Below are positions 26,079 to 34,015 of a stretch of DNA of 54,999 nt, piece by piece (position 1 is the stretch's first letter; each line of letters begins with the position of its first letter). The notes below the pieces were generated by a model. It was not told where the DNA came from and ran no database searches. It saw nothing but the letters and a program-made list of their open reading frames with translations. The translations under genes and the position numbers were made by a program. Origin of the DNA: Bacteroidales bacterium (GTDB lineage Bacteria; Bacteroidota; Bacteroidia; Bacteroidales; F082); NCBI GenBank assembly GCA_017381865.1, contig JAFOBJ010000030.1, positions 1-54,999 on the forward strand, read 5' to 3'.

Positions 26079-26086
26079 TATCTTTG
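26079..26086 (+). promoter_or_regulatory. -7 box (TATCTTTG) for birA, 4 bases from the ATG
   Basis: Exact TAnnTTTG match ending only 4 bases before the birA ATG at 26091. If used at normal spacing, transcription would begin at or next to the start codon, giving a leaderless or near-leaderless mRNA. Confidence 0.6.
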
Positions 26087-26090
26087 CCTC

Positions 26091-26846
26091 ATGAAAATCA
26101 CTCGTTTTAAAACATTAGAATCAACTAACGCTTACCTTCAAAATCTTCTTAACGAAGGCGTTGATATTGTCGACAACATCGTAGTCACTGACTTTCAGAC
26201 TTCAGGCAAAGGTCAAGGCAAAAACGTATGGCAAAGCGAAGACGGCAAGAACCTGCTTTTCAGCATCGCTCTCGATATGAGTTTCCTAAAAGCAGAAAAC
26301 CAATTCCTCTTGACGCAGATGATTTCCGTTGCTATGATTAATGTTTTAAAGAAATATCTTCCGGAAGAATCACTATTCATCAAATGGCCTAACGACATTT
26401 ATTTCAACAGCAAGAAAATCGCTGGCATTTTGATAAAAAACGAAATCAAAGGAATGATGATGGGAACTTCTATCATCGGAATCGGTCTGAATGTAAATCA
26501 GACATCTTTTGATGATAATCTCCCTAATCCAATTTCTATGAAGATGATAACGGGAAATGATTTTAACTTGGAAACTATCTTAAATGACATTTGCCTTGAG
26601 CTACGAGCTATCAGTCAACAATCAATGGTCAATGGTCAACAGTCAATGGTCAACAGTCAATGGTCAACAGTCAATGGTTACATAAAACATCTATATCGTT
26701 ACCAGCAATGGGCTTCCTACGAACACGAAGGCGTTGTTAAAGAAATGATGATTATCGGCTACGACCAATTCGGACGACTTTTATTAAAAGAAAAAAACGA
26801 CCGAGAAGTCGTTTGCGATTTGAAAGAAATATCTTTTAAAGTGTAG
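26091..26846 (+). CDS. birA: Biotin--[acetyl-CoA carboxylase] ligase with in-frame repeat insertion
   Basis: A 251-aa monofunctional biotin protein ligase that attaches biotin to carboxylase carrier domains. It lacks the N-terminal DNA-binding domain of E. coli BirA, so it is not a repressor. Core motifs are the substrate loop QTSGKGQGKNVWQS (a GRGRxGR variant), KWPNDIYFNSKKIAGILIKN and IIGIGLNVNQ. At about residues 174-196 the chain reads QQSMVNG, QQSMVNS, QWSTVNG, three 7-residue units that come from nine 7-nt words (26611-26679) read through three frames. The word also occurs in spacers. The insert lies after the catalytic core, before the C-terminal SH3-like part, and may be tolerated. 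The gene ends in TAG. Confidence 0.9.
   Translation: MKITRFKTLESTNAYLQNLLNEGVDIVDNIVVTDFQTSGKGQGKNVWQSEDGKNLLFSIALDMSFLKAENQFLLTQMISVAMINVLKKYLPEESLFIKWPNDIYFNSKKIAGILIKNEIKGMMMGTSIIGIGLNVNQTSFDDNLPNPISMKMITGNDFNLETILNDICLELRAISQQSMVNGQQSMVNSQWSTVNGYIKHLYRYQQWASYEHEGVVKEMMIIGYDQFGRLLLKEKNDREVVCDLKEISFKV
26611..26679. repeat. 7-nt word tract inside birA
   Basis: Tandem heptamers alternating AGTCAAC and GGTCAAT-type words, about nine copies. Seven-nt period with three-nt codons gives a 21-nt, 7-residue protein period. Relatives are at 33974-34014 and 53821-53858 and in part at 43925-43962. Confidence 0.9.
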
Positions 26847-27093
26847 AGTTTATAGTAGTTCTTTAGTATATACCGAGATTCTGCAATGGTCGTGATGCCA
26901 TCATCTGCATAAGCGGATTGGTGGGGGGTGCACTAACTCAAATACGTTTAGTAAAATAGGCGGCATGTTATTCATGTCGCCTATATACTCGAATAAATCT
27001 TTGTCAGATTTTTTGTTTTTAGCCCAATTACTCCTTGAAAACCATAATTTAATCTTGGTGACTCGGCATCTTGGTGACTTAGAGTCCTTAAAA
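26847..27093. other. birA-pyrE convergent spacer with a hairpin
   Basis: It contains a run GGTGGGGGG (26927-26935) and a 10-pair hairpin with one G-T pair, AGGCGGCATG with CATGTCGCCT (26958-26982), that has no adequate T-run. A TTGGTGACTCGGCATCTTGG word tract lies at 27053-27085. A short minus-strand frame at about 26870-26940 reads like a protein C-terminus (NPLMQMMASRPLQNLGIY) but has no start, so it is only a possible remnant. Confidence 0.5.
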
Positions 27094-27741
27094 TTACATT
27101 CTTGCGTCGCTCCAAGCTTGTGGATTTGACTTCCATTCTAATAAAGAAGCTAAATCTTCTTCTCTAATGTAATCTTCTTCAGCTGCCTTTTGAATCAAAG
27201 CGTTGTAGTTTGTCAAAGTGAACAATTCGCATTTGTTGTTCTTGAAGTTTTCTGCAGCAACGTCCATTCCGTAAGTGAAGATAGCGAGCATACCTTTGAT
27301 AACAGCACCTTTTTCACGCAAAGCCTCAACTGCATTCAAGCTTGATTTGCCAGTTGAAACCAAGTCTTCAATAATAACAACAGACTGACCGCTATTAATT
27401 ATACCTTCGACTTGATTGTTCATGCCGTGAGATTTCTTCTCTGAGCGTACATATACGAAAGGTAATCCTAATTCTTGTGCTACTAAAGCTCCTTGTGGAA
27501 TACCACCTGTGGCAACACCTGCAATAACATCTGGTTTGCCAAACTTATCTAAACACATTTTAACGAATCCTTCACGGATAAAAGTCCTTACTTGTGGATA
27601 TGACAATGTCACGCGATTGTCACAATAGATTGGACTTTTCAATCCTGATGCCCATGTAAAAGGATTTGCAGGATTCAATTTTATTGCTTTAATTTGCAAA
27701 AGGAAACTGGCAAGTGCCATTGATGTTTCTTGTTCGTTCAT
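27094..27741 (-). CDS. pyrE: Orotate phosphoribosyltransferase
   Basis: A 215-aa enzyme that makes OMP from orotate and PRPP in de novo UMP synthesis. The PRPP-binding motif is VVIIEDLVSTGKSS (about 121-134). Family segments KSPIYCDNRVTLSYP, GVATGGIPQGALVA and YVRSEKKSHGMNNQVEG, with the catalytic Lys cluster, are intact. The open frame extends 28 codons upstream, but the ATG at 27741 gives the usual length and lies just after a perfect -7 box (27766-27773). It is divergent from the NUDIX gene with a 27-base gap, so the two control regions overlap. Confidence 0.95.
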   Translation of the reverse strand: MNEQETSMALASFLLQIKAIKLNPANPFTWASGLKSPIYCDNRVTLSYPQVRTFIREGFVKMCLDKFGKPDVIAGVATGGIPQGALVAQELGLPFVYVRSEKKSHGMNNQVEGIINSGQSVVIIEDLVSTGKSSLNAVEALREKGAVIKGMLAIFTYGMDVAAENFKNNKCELFTLTNYNALIQKAAEEDYIREEDLASLLEWKSNPQAWSDARM

Positions 27742-27765
27742 AAAATTAACCTTTAAATTTTTTGG

Positions 27766-27773
27766 CAAATGTA
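27766..27773 (-). promoter_or_regulatory. -7 box (TACATTTG) for pyrE, overlapping the NUDIX start codon
   Basis: Exact TAnnTTTG match on the minus strand, 24 bases before pyrE. The ATG of the divergent NUDIX gene (27769-27771) lies inside this box. Confidence 0.6.
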
Positions 27774-28389
27774 TAGACTTTTTTGCAATAATAAGATGCT
27801 TGTCTGCATAAATTTTTTTGAACATTTTTTAGATGCCACTATCGACAGCGACAAACTTTCATCACAACTATTTGATAATACGTTCAATAAAGTAAAAAAC
27901 TGGTTAGAAAACGGCGAAGAAAACCTTTATATTGACGATGTAGACAACGACATTTTAGCAGCTGTTTTTAAGAAAATATTTCATTTTGCGCCAGCAGCAG
28001 GAGGACTAGTCCTTATTAATAAGTCGATAGTTGCGATAGAAAGGAACGGAAGAATGGATTTACCTAAAGGCCACATCGAAAAAAACGAACAAACCGACAT
28101 TGCTGCAATGCGCGAAGTGGAAGAAGAAACCGCAATCTCAAACTTGTCAATAATAAAACAATTACCATCATCACATCATTGCTATCTTCTTAATGGACAA
28201 TGGACTTTAAAGAAAACATCGTGGTTTCTGATGAAATCAGACGATGAATTCAAGCCGAAGCCTCAAGAAGAAGAAGGCATCTCGAATGTATTTCTCTTGA
28301 ACAAAGATAATGTTAATTGTTTTTTAGAAAACACATACCCTTCCATCCGACTCGCATTGGAAGAAGACATTTTAAAAACACTAAATTAA
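27769..28389 (+). CDS. NUDIX hydrolase
   Basis: A 206-aa NUDIX protein with an N-terminal extension of about 75 residues before the NUDIX fold. The NUDIX box is intact at 101-123: G, then E107, then REVEEET with the catalytic REVEEE core. The N-terminus MYRLFCNNKMLVCINF resembles the start of Bacteroidetes NUDIX proteins of this type, which supports the ATG at 27769 over a second ATG at 27796, even though 27769 falls in the pyrE promoter. The substrate (nucleoside diphosphate derivative) cannot be told from sequence. coaD follows 60 nt downstream. Confidence 0.85.
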   Translation: MYRLFCNNKMLVCINFFEHFLDATIDSDKLSSQLFDNTFNKVKNWLENGEENLYIDDVDNDILAAVFKKIFHFAPAAGGLVLINKSIVAIERNGRMDLPKGHIEKNEQTDIAAMREVEEETAISNLSIIKQLPSSHHCYLLNGQWTLKKTSWFLMKSDDEFKPKPQEEEGISNVFLLNKDNVNCFLENTYPSIRLALEEDILKTLN

Positions 28390-28449
28390 GACATGAGCAT
28401 CGAGCAACGAGTTATGAGCATTGCTCACGACTCACAACAAAAAACAACT

Positions 28450-28908
28450 ATGAAAAAAGCTGTATTTTCGGGTTCGTTCGACCCTATAACAAAAGGACAT
28501 GAAGATATAATATTAAGAGCCTTGCCTCTTTTTGATGAAATAATCGTTGCTATTGGCGTTAACATAATGAAAAAAAATTCATTCACATTAGAACAACGTC
28601 TTCAATGGATTAAAGATACTTTTGCCGATTATCCTAAAGTAAAAGCAACACATTATGAAGGACTTACCGTAGACTTTTGCAAAGAAAACGGAGCCAATTA
28701 CATTATCAGAGGACTCCGCGGAAGCATCGATTTGGAATATGAAAGCACAATAGCTGAGGCCAACAAAAAAATAAATCCTGAAATTGAAACGATATTTTTC
28801 ATGACAGACCCATCTTTACGTTGCGTGTCATCAACTGTGGTAAGAGATTTGTTGAAACATAATTATCCTGTTGACGAATTCGTTCCGAAACAAGTCAAAT
28901 TCAATTGA
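28450..28908 (+). CDS. coaD: Phosphopantetheine adenylyltransferase
   Basis: A 152-aa enzyme of coenzyme A synthesis that transfers AMP from ATP to 4'-phosphopantetheine. Nucleotidyltransferase motifs are SGSFDPITKGHEDII (with the T/HxGH His 17) and the C-terminal CVSSTVVRDL (ISSxxxR). Also present are ANYIIRGLRGSIDLEYES and MTDPSLRCVSS. The open frame begins 19 codons earlier in a GAGCATCGAGCAACGAG word tract; the ATG at 28450 gives the canonical start MKKAVFSGSFDP. It follows the NUDIX gene by 60 nt and is likely co-transcribed. Confidence 0.95.
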   Translation: MKKAVFSGSFDPITKGHEDIILRALPLFDEIIVAIGVNIMKKNSFTLEQRLQWIKDTFADYPKVKATHYEGLTVDFCKENGANYIIRGLRGSIDLEYESTIAEANKKINPEIETIFFMTDPSLRCVSSTVVRDLLKHNYPVDEFVPKQVKFN

Positions 28909-28960
28909 CAATTAACATTTAAGGTTTATAATATTTTTTAAAGCATAACGTTATTCTGAC

Positions 28961-30364
28961 ATGAAAAAAAACGTATTCTTATTATCATTGATTTTCTTGT
29001 TGTTAAGCAGCAATGTGTTTTCTCAAAACATAAAAATAAAAGGTAAAATCCAGAAATCTGGACCTAAATCAGAAGCATTAGTTCGTCTGATAACTTTTAA
29101 CGATATGTTAACATTTGAGCAAACCACTATTTTTGAAACCAAATCTGACAACGAAGGAAATTTCACAATAGAAGCTAATATTGACAATATAACTTTGGCG
29201 CAAATAGCTGTAAATCTTGAACGTGTCGACATTTTATTAAAACCAGATTCCAATTATGAAGTTGAGATAAACATTCCTGAACAAGAAAAAAATGTCTCAT
29301 ATTTCGAACACAAAACTCCGACTATAAAAATTGTAGAAAGCAATGACGATGACCTTTATTATCAATATTATATGTCTGAAATGATTATTGATGATTTTCT
29401 GTTAAATAATTTCAATCAATTATACAGAAGTCGTAAGATTTCGCTTTTAGACAGCCTTGATGTTGAAATAGAAAGAAACATCGGCAAATTAAAATCAGAT
29501 TTTGTAAAAAACAATTTACGTTATCGTAAGGCGACAATGCAGATGGTAGTTAATAATGACAATGGCAAAAAAGTTATAAATCAATATTTTAGCAAGCAAA
29601 ACATTCTTTATTCACAACCAGCTTATATGAATTTATTTCAAGAAGTCTTTGCCAATTATTTGTCTTCAGCACAATTCCAGCCATCAGAATTAAGACGCCA
29701 ACTTTATTCAGGACATGACAATTTCTTAAAATATATTAAGGGAAATGATGCCTTTTTGGCAGAAAATCAAGATTTGGCAGAACTAATTATCGCTTGGGAT
29801 TTAAAAAGATTATATTACGAATTTCCTGACGATAAAAAACAGGTCATTGACTGCCTAAATGCTATTTCACAAAACACTAAGAATCAGAAGAATAAAGCTA
29901 TTATAAACGACATTTTAAAACAAATCAAAAGATTATCATTCAACAGCGAAGCACCTGCATTTTCTTTAACAAATAAAGATGGTAAAAATGTCAATTCATC
30001 TGATTTTAAAGACAATATGGTTCTTATTCAATTTGTCAATCAAACATCTTCAATGACAGATCATCAATTCAACACTTTAAAAGAACTTTCACAACAATGG
30101 AACGATACTATTCAGATTGTGACTATTGCCACAAAAGAATGTTTCAACGATTTCAAACAAATGTTTGATAATAAAGGATATAAGTGGCATTTACTTAATC
30201 TTGGCGATGACATTCTTCTTCTTGAAAAGTATCAAATTAGGACATTCCCTGATTATATAATTTTAGGCAAAAATAACAAGATTGGCATGGCTCCAGCGCC
30301 ATCACCTGATCAATATCTCGACTTTCATGTCAGAAGATTGTACAAATATTATAAAAATAAGTAA
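28961..30364 (+). CDS. TlpA-like thioredoxin-fold secreted protein lacking the CXXC site
   Basis: A 467-aa exported protein. The signal peptide is about 1-21 (LLLSSNVFSQ). An N-terminal beta-sandwich like DUF4369 follows (KIKGKIQKSGPKSEALVRL) and then a helical middle region. The C-terminal thioredoxin-like domain (about 325-467) starts APAFSLTNKDGKNVNSSDF, the usual opening of AhpC/TSA-TlpA domains. Where WCxxC is expected the chain reads QFVNQTSSMTDHQF (near 356), so both redox cysteines are missing. The cis-Pro loop (RTFPDYIIL) is kept. It therefore cannot be a disulfide oxidoreductase of the normal kind; a binding or structural role is more likely. It stands between coaD and secA. Confidence 0.8.
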   Translation: MKKNVFLLSLIFLLLSSNVFSQNIKIKGKIQKSGPKSEALVRLITFNDMLTFEQTTIFETKSDNEGNFTIEANIDNITLAQIAVNLERVDILLKPDSNYEVEINIPEQEKNVSYFEHKTPTIKIVESNDDDLYYQYYMSEMIIDDFLLNNFNQLYRSRKISLLDSLDVEIERNIGKLKSDFVKNNLRYRKATMQMVVNNDNGKKVINQYFSKQNILYSQPAYMNLFQEVFANYLSSAQFQPSELRRQLYSGHDNFLKYIKGNDAFLAENQDLAELIIAWDLKRLYYEFPDDKKQVIDCLNAISQNTKNQKNKAIINDILKQIKRLSFNSEAPAFSLTNKDGKNVNSSDFKDNMVLIQFVNQTSSMTDHQFNTLKELSQQWNDTIQIVTIATKECFNDFKQMFDNKGYKWHLLNLGDDILLLEKYQIRTFPDYIILGKNNKIGMAPAPSPDQYLDFHVRRLYKYYKNK

Positions 30365-30373
30365 AAAAATAGT

Positions 30374-30381
30374 TATTTTTG
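30374..30381 (+). promoter_or_regulatory. -7 box (TATTTTTG) upstream of secA
   Basis: Exact TAnnTTTG match, 118 bases before the secA ATG. The leader would contain a 40-nt AGTAACTT tract. Confidence 0.5.
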
Positions 30382-30452
30382 CACAACATTTGATGAAAGG
30401 ATTTTTGGAATTCTGAAATTCTGGATTTTAGTTTGCAGAGATTTAAACTCTC

Positions 30453-30492
30453 AGTAACTTAGCAACTTAGTAACTTAGTAACTTAGTAACTT
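30453..30492. repeat. 8-nt word tract AGTAACTT in the secA leader
   Basis: Five tandem octamers, four identical and one with a single change (AGCAACTT). The tract ends 7 bases before the secA ATG at 30500. Confidence 0.92.
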
Positions 30493-30499
30493 TAAAAAT

Positions 30500-33400
30500 A
30501 TGGGATTTTTCGCTAAACTATTCGGAAACAAAGCAACACGCGACAACAAAGCCTTGCAGCCGATTTTAAACAAAGCATTAGAAGCTTACGAAAATATTAA
30601 AACTTTAGATATAGATGCTCTTCGTCATAAAACAGTCGAGTTTAAGGAATATATCAACAACTATATTGCTGAAGATGAAGCACGTATCAAGGAACTAAAA
30701 ATCAAAGCAGAAACCGAAGACCTTGACCTTGAAAAGAAAAACGAGATTTTCGAGCAAGTTGACAAATTAGAGAAGCAGCAACTGGAAAAGATAGAAGAAG
30801 CTCTCAACAACATTCTCCCAGAAGCTTTTGCAGTTTTGAAAGAAACAGCCAAACGTTTCAAAGAAAATGAAGTCGTCGAAGCAACAGCTACAGATTTAGA
30901 CCGTGAGCTTGCTTCAAAATTCAATCACATTAACGTTGAAGGCGATAAAGTTTACTACGACAACAGTTGGGTTGCTGGTGGTAACACAATTACTTGGGAC
31001 ATGGTCCCTTATAATGTTCAAATCCTCGGTGGTACAGTATTACATCAAGGTAAGATTGCAGAGATGGCAACTGGTGAAGGTAAGACTTTAGTCGCTACTT
31101 TCCCTGTATATCTCAATGCTTTGGCAGGTCGCGGCGTTCATGTCGTTACCGTCAACGATTACCTCGCAAAACGTGACTCTGAATGGATGGGAACTATTTA
31201 CGAATTCCTTGGTTTGACTGTAGATTGCATTGACAAACATGAGCCTAATTCACAAGCACGTCGTAATGCTTATCTTGCAGACATCACTTATGGTACGAAC
31301 AACGAATTCGGTTTTGACTACCTTCGTGACAATATGACAGGAAATCCTGAAGAACTTGTTCAACGCAAGCACCACTTTGCTATTGTCGACGAGGTTGACT
31401 CTGTTTTGATTGACGATGCTCGTACACCTTTAATTATATCAGGTCCTACTCCACGCGGCGACCACCAAGAATTCGACCTCTTAAAATCTGACGTCGTCAA
31501 ACTTTATGAAGCACAAAAACGCCTCGTGACATTATGTCTTGCAGAAGCTAAAAAAATATTAACAGACCCTAATGCTACACAAGAGCAAAAAAATCATGGT
31601 GCAAACCAATTATTCCGTGCTTACAGAGGTCTTCCAAAAAACAATGCTTTAATTAAATTCTTGAGTGAAGAAGGCATGAAAGCTTTGATGCAAAAAACAG
31701 AAGGCTTCTATCTTCAAGAACAACAAAAGAATATGCACATCATCGACGATGAACTTTATTTCGTCATCGATGAGAAATTACATAGCGTCGACCTTACTGA
31801 AAAAGGTATCGATGAACTCACAAAAGCCTACAACGATTCTTCATTCTTCATCTTACCTGACGTAGGAAGTGAAATCGCCGAACTCGAACGTAGCGGTCTT
31901 TCAGACGATGAAAAAGTGATGAAGAAGTCAGAATTGCTACGCAACTTCTCAGAAAAATCAGAACGTTTACACACTGTACAACAACTTCTTAAAGCTTATA
32001 CCTTGTTTGAAAAAGATGTCGATTATGTCATCATGGACAACAAGATTAAGATCGTTGACGAGCAAACAGGTCGTATCATGGAAGGTCGTCGTTGGTCTGA
32101 TGGTTTACATCAAGCTGTTGAAGCAAAAGAAAACGTTCAGGTTGAAGCTGCAACTCAGACATATGCTACAATCACATTACAGAACTACTTCCGTATGTAC
32201 CACAAACTTGCGGGTATGACAGGTACTGCCGAGACAGAAGCCGGTGAGTTTTGGGACATTTATAAATTAGACGTTGTTGTAATTCCAACTAATAAACCTA
32301 TAGCTCGTATTGATGCTGAAGATTTGATTTACAAGACAAAACGTGAAAAATACAATGCTGTCATTGATAAAATTCAAGAATTTGTCAGCGATGGACGTCC
32401 TGTTTTGGTTGGTACGACTTCAGTTGAAGTATCAGAACTTCTTTCTAAATTATTGACTCGTAGAGGCATCAAACACAATGTTTTGAATGCTAAGTTACAT
32501 GCCAAGGAAGCTCAAATCGTTAAAGACGCTGGTCAAGCTGGTACAGTAACAATCGCCACTAACATGGCTGGTCGTGGTACCGACATCAAGTTGGGACCTG
32601 GCGTAAAAGAAGCAGGCGGTCTTGCAATTATTGGTACAGAACGTCACGAGTCACGTCGTGTCGACCGTCAGTTACGCGGTCGTTCAGGTCGTCAAGGCGA
32701 TAATGGTAGCTCTCAATTCTTCGTTTCTCTCGAAGACGACCTTATGCGTATGTTCGGTTCCGACAGAATCGCACCTCTTATGGACAGACTCGGACTTCAA
32801 GAAGGTGAAGTAATCCAGCACTCAATGATTACAAAACAAATCGAGAAAGCTCAGAAGAAAGTTGAAGAGAACCACTTCGGAACTCGTAAACATCTCCTTG
32901 AATATGACGACGTTATGAACTCACAGCGTGAGGCTATTTACGAAAAGAGACGTCATGCTTTGTTCGGAGAACGCCTTTCTATCGATATCAATAACATGAT
33001 GTATGATCTCGGAGAATCATTGATAGAAAAATTCAAAGAAGTATCTGATTATGAAGGATTAAAGTTAGAAATTCTTTCAACAATGGGTATCGACCTTCCA
33101 TTTGAAGAAGATGAATTCAAACGTTCTAAAATAGATGTCCTCGCCGATCAGTTATTCGACAAAGCTCTTGAAGTATACAATAACAAGACTCGTATCATCG
33201 GAGAAAAGACATTGCCTATTATAGAAAATGTTCATAACAACACCCAATATGAAAACATATTGATTCCATTCACCGATGGCAAGAGAAGCATGAATGTTAT
33301 TGTAAATCTTAAAAAAGCCGTCGAAAACGGAGCTAAGGAAATTTCCTTGTCTGTAGAAAAATTCATCACTTTAGGCATCATCGACGAGTCTTGGAAAGAA

Positions 33401-33784
33401 CACTTGCGTGAATTAGATGAATTGAAACATTCTGTACAAAATGCTCATTATGAACAAAAAGACCCTCTCTTGATTTACAAGTTCGAGTCATTCAATTTGT
33501 TCAAGCAAATGATTCAGAAAATCAACACCGATGTTATTTCATTCTTGATGCGTGCCAATGTTCCAATGCAAGACGGAAGTCAAGTTAGAGAACAAAGAGC
33601 TAAAGCTATCGACAGAAGCAAATTGAAAGAACAACGCAACGATTTGTTGTCACAAGCTCATAGCAACACACAAGAACGTCAGGTTACACAACCAATACAT
33701 GTAGAAAAGAAAATCGGAAGAAACGAACCTTGTCCATGTGGCAGCGGAAAGAAATATAAGAATTGCCACGGAAAAGATGAATAA
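30500..33784 (+). CDS. secA: Protein translocase ATPase SecA
   Basis: A 1094-aa SecA, the motor of the SecYEG translocon. It is longer than the ~900-aa E. coli protein, as usual in Bacteroidetes, with an added charged helical segment at about 45-125. Motor motifs are [17 protein letters not shown] (Walker A near 192), [20 protein letters not shown] (Walker B), [13 protein letters not shown] and [12 protein letters not shown]. The C-terminus carries an intact zinc SEC-C motif ([14 protein letters not shown], near 1077-1090) for SecB or ribosome contact. It has its own promoter and is closed by a terminator at 33854-33889. It supplies the first step for all the T9SS cargo in this window. Confidence 0.97.
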   Translation: MGFFAKLFGNKATRDNKALQPILNKALEAYENIKTLDIDALRHKTVEFKEYINNYIAEDEARIKELKIKAETEDLDLEKKNEIFEQVDKLEKQQLEKIEEALNNILPEAFAVLKETAKRFKENEVVEATATDLDRELASKFNHINVEGDKVYYDNSWVAGGNTITWDMVPYNVQILGGTVLHQGKIAEMATGEGKTLVATFPVYLNALAGRGVHVVTVNDYLAKRDSEWMGTIYEFLGLTVDCIDKHEPNSQARRNAYLADITYGTNNEFGFDYLRDNMTGNPEELVQRKHHFAIVDEVDSVLIDDARTPLIISGPTPRGDHQEFDLLKSDVVKLYEAQKRLVTLCLAEAKKILTDPNATQEQKNHGANQLFRAYRGLPKNNALIKFLSEEGMKALMQKTEGFYLQEQQKNMHIIDDELYFVIDEKLHSVDLTEKGIDELTKAYNDSSFFILPDVGSEIAELERSGLSDDEKVMKKSELLRNFSEKSERLHTVQQLLKAYTLFEKDVDYVIMDNKIKIVDEQTGRIMEGRRWSDGLHQAVEAKENVQVEAATQTYATITLQNYFRMYHKLAGMTGTAETEAGEFWDIYKLDVVVIPTNKPIARIDAEDLIYKTKREKYNAVIDKIQEFVSDGRPVLVGTTSVEVSELLSKLLTRRGIKHNVLNAKLHAKEAQIVKDAGQAGTVTIATNMAGRGTDIKLGPGVKEAGGLAIIGTERHESRRVDRQLRGRSGRQGDNGSSQFFVSLEDDLMRMFGSDRIAPLMDRLGLQEGEVIQHSMITKQIEKAQKKVEENHFGTRKHLLEYDDVMNSQREAIYEKRRHALFGERLSIDINNMMYDLGESLIEKFKEVSDYEGLKLEILSTMGIDLPFEEDEFKRSKIDVLADQLFDKALEVYNNKTRIIGEKTLPIIENVHNNTQYENILIPFTDGKRSMNVIVNLKKAVENGAKEISLSVEKFITLGIIDESWKEHLRELDELKHSVQNAHYEQKDPLLIYKFESFNLFKQMIQKINTDVISFLMRANVPMQDGSQVREQRAKAIDRSKLKEQRNDLLSQAHSNTQERQVTQPIHVEKKIGRNEPCPCGSGKKYKNCHGKDE

Positions 33785-33853
33785 TAATTAAATTTAAAGT
33801 TGAAAACAGAGAATTTAAAATTATAATTAACAGTTAATGTTAAAAATATTGGG

Positions 33854-33889
33854 AGTGCTGCAAATAATTTTTGTAGCACTCTTTTTTTC
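33854..33889 (+). terminator. Intrinsic terminator of secA
   Basis: The stem GAGTGCTGCAAA pairs with TTTGTAGCACTC (one G-T pair) across TAATT, followed by seven T. Confidence 0.85.
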
Positions 33890-33925
33890 TAAAAAAATCA
33901 TTCTCCTCTTCAACAAAATTATTAT

Positions 33926-33933
33926 AACTTTGT
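33926..33933 (+). promoter_or_regulatory. -7 box (TAACTTTG) for the patatin gene
   Basis: Exact TAnnTTTG match between the secA terminator and the patatin gene, 82 bases before the preferred ATG at 34016. Confidence 0.55.
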
Positions 33934-33973
33934 AAAGTAAACCAAAATGGTTTAATGGTTAAAATTTAAAGTT

Positions 33974-34014
33974 ATGGTCAACAGTCAATGGTCAACAGTC
34001 AACAGTCAATGGTC
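33974..34014. repeat. 7-nt word tract before the patatin gene
   Basis: Tandem heptamers of the GTCAACA / GTCAATG family, about six copies, ending beside the ATG at 34016. They create an open frame reading VNSQW and STVNSQW in the leader. Confidence 0.88.
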
Positions 34015-34015
34015 G

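Noticed and set aside
26870-26945. Possible gene remnant ending NPLMQMMASRPLQNLGIY on the minus strand
   Set aside because: It is only about 20 codons long, with an upstream stop and no start. It may be a real C-terminal relic but cannot be supported from sequence alone.
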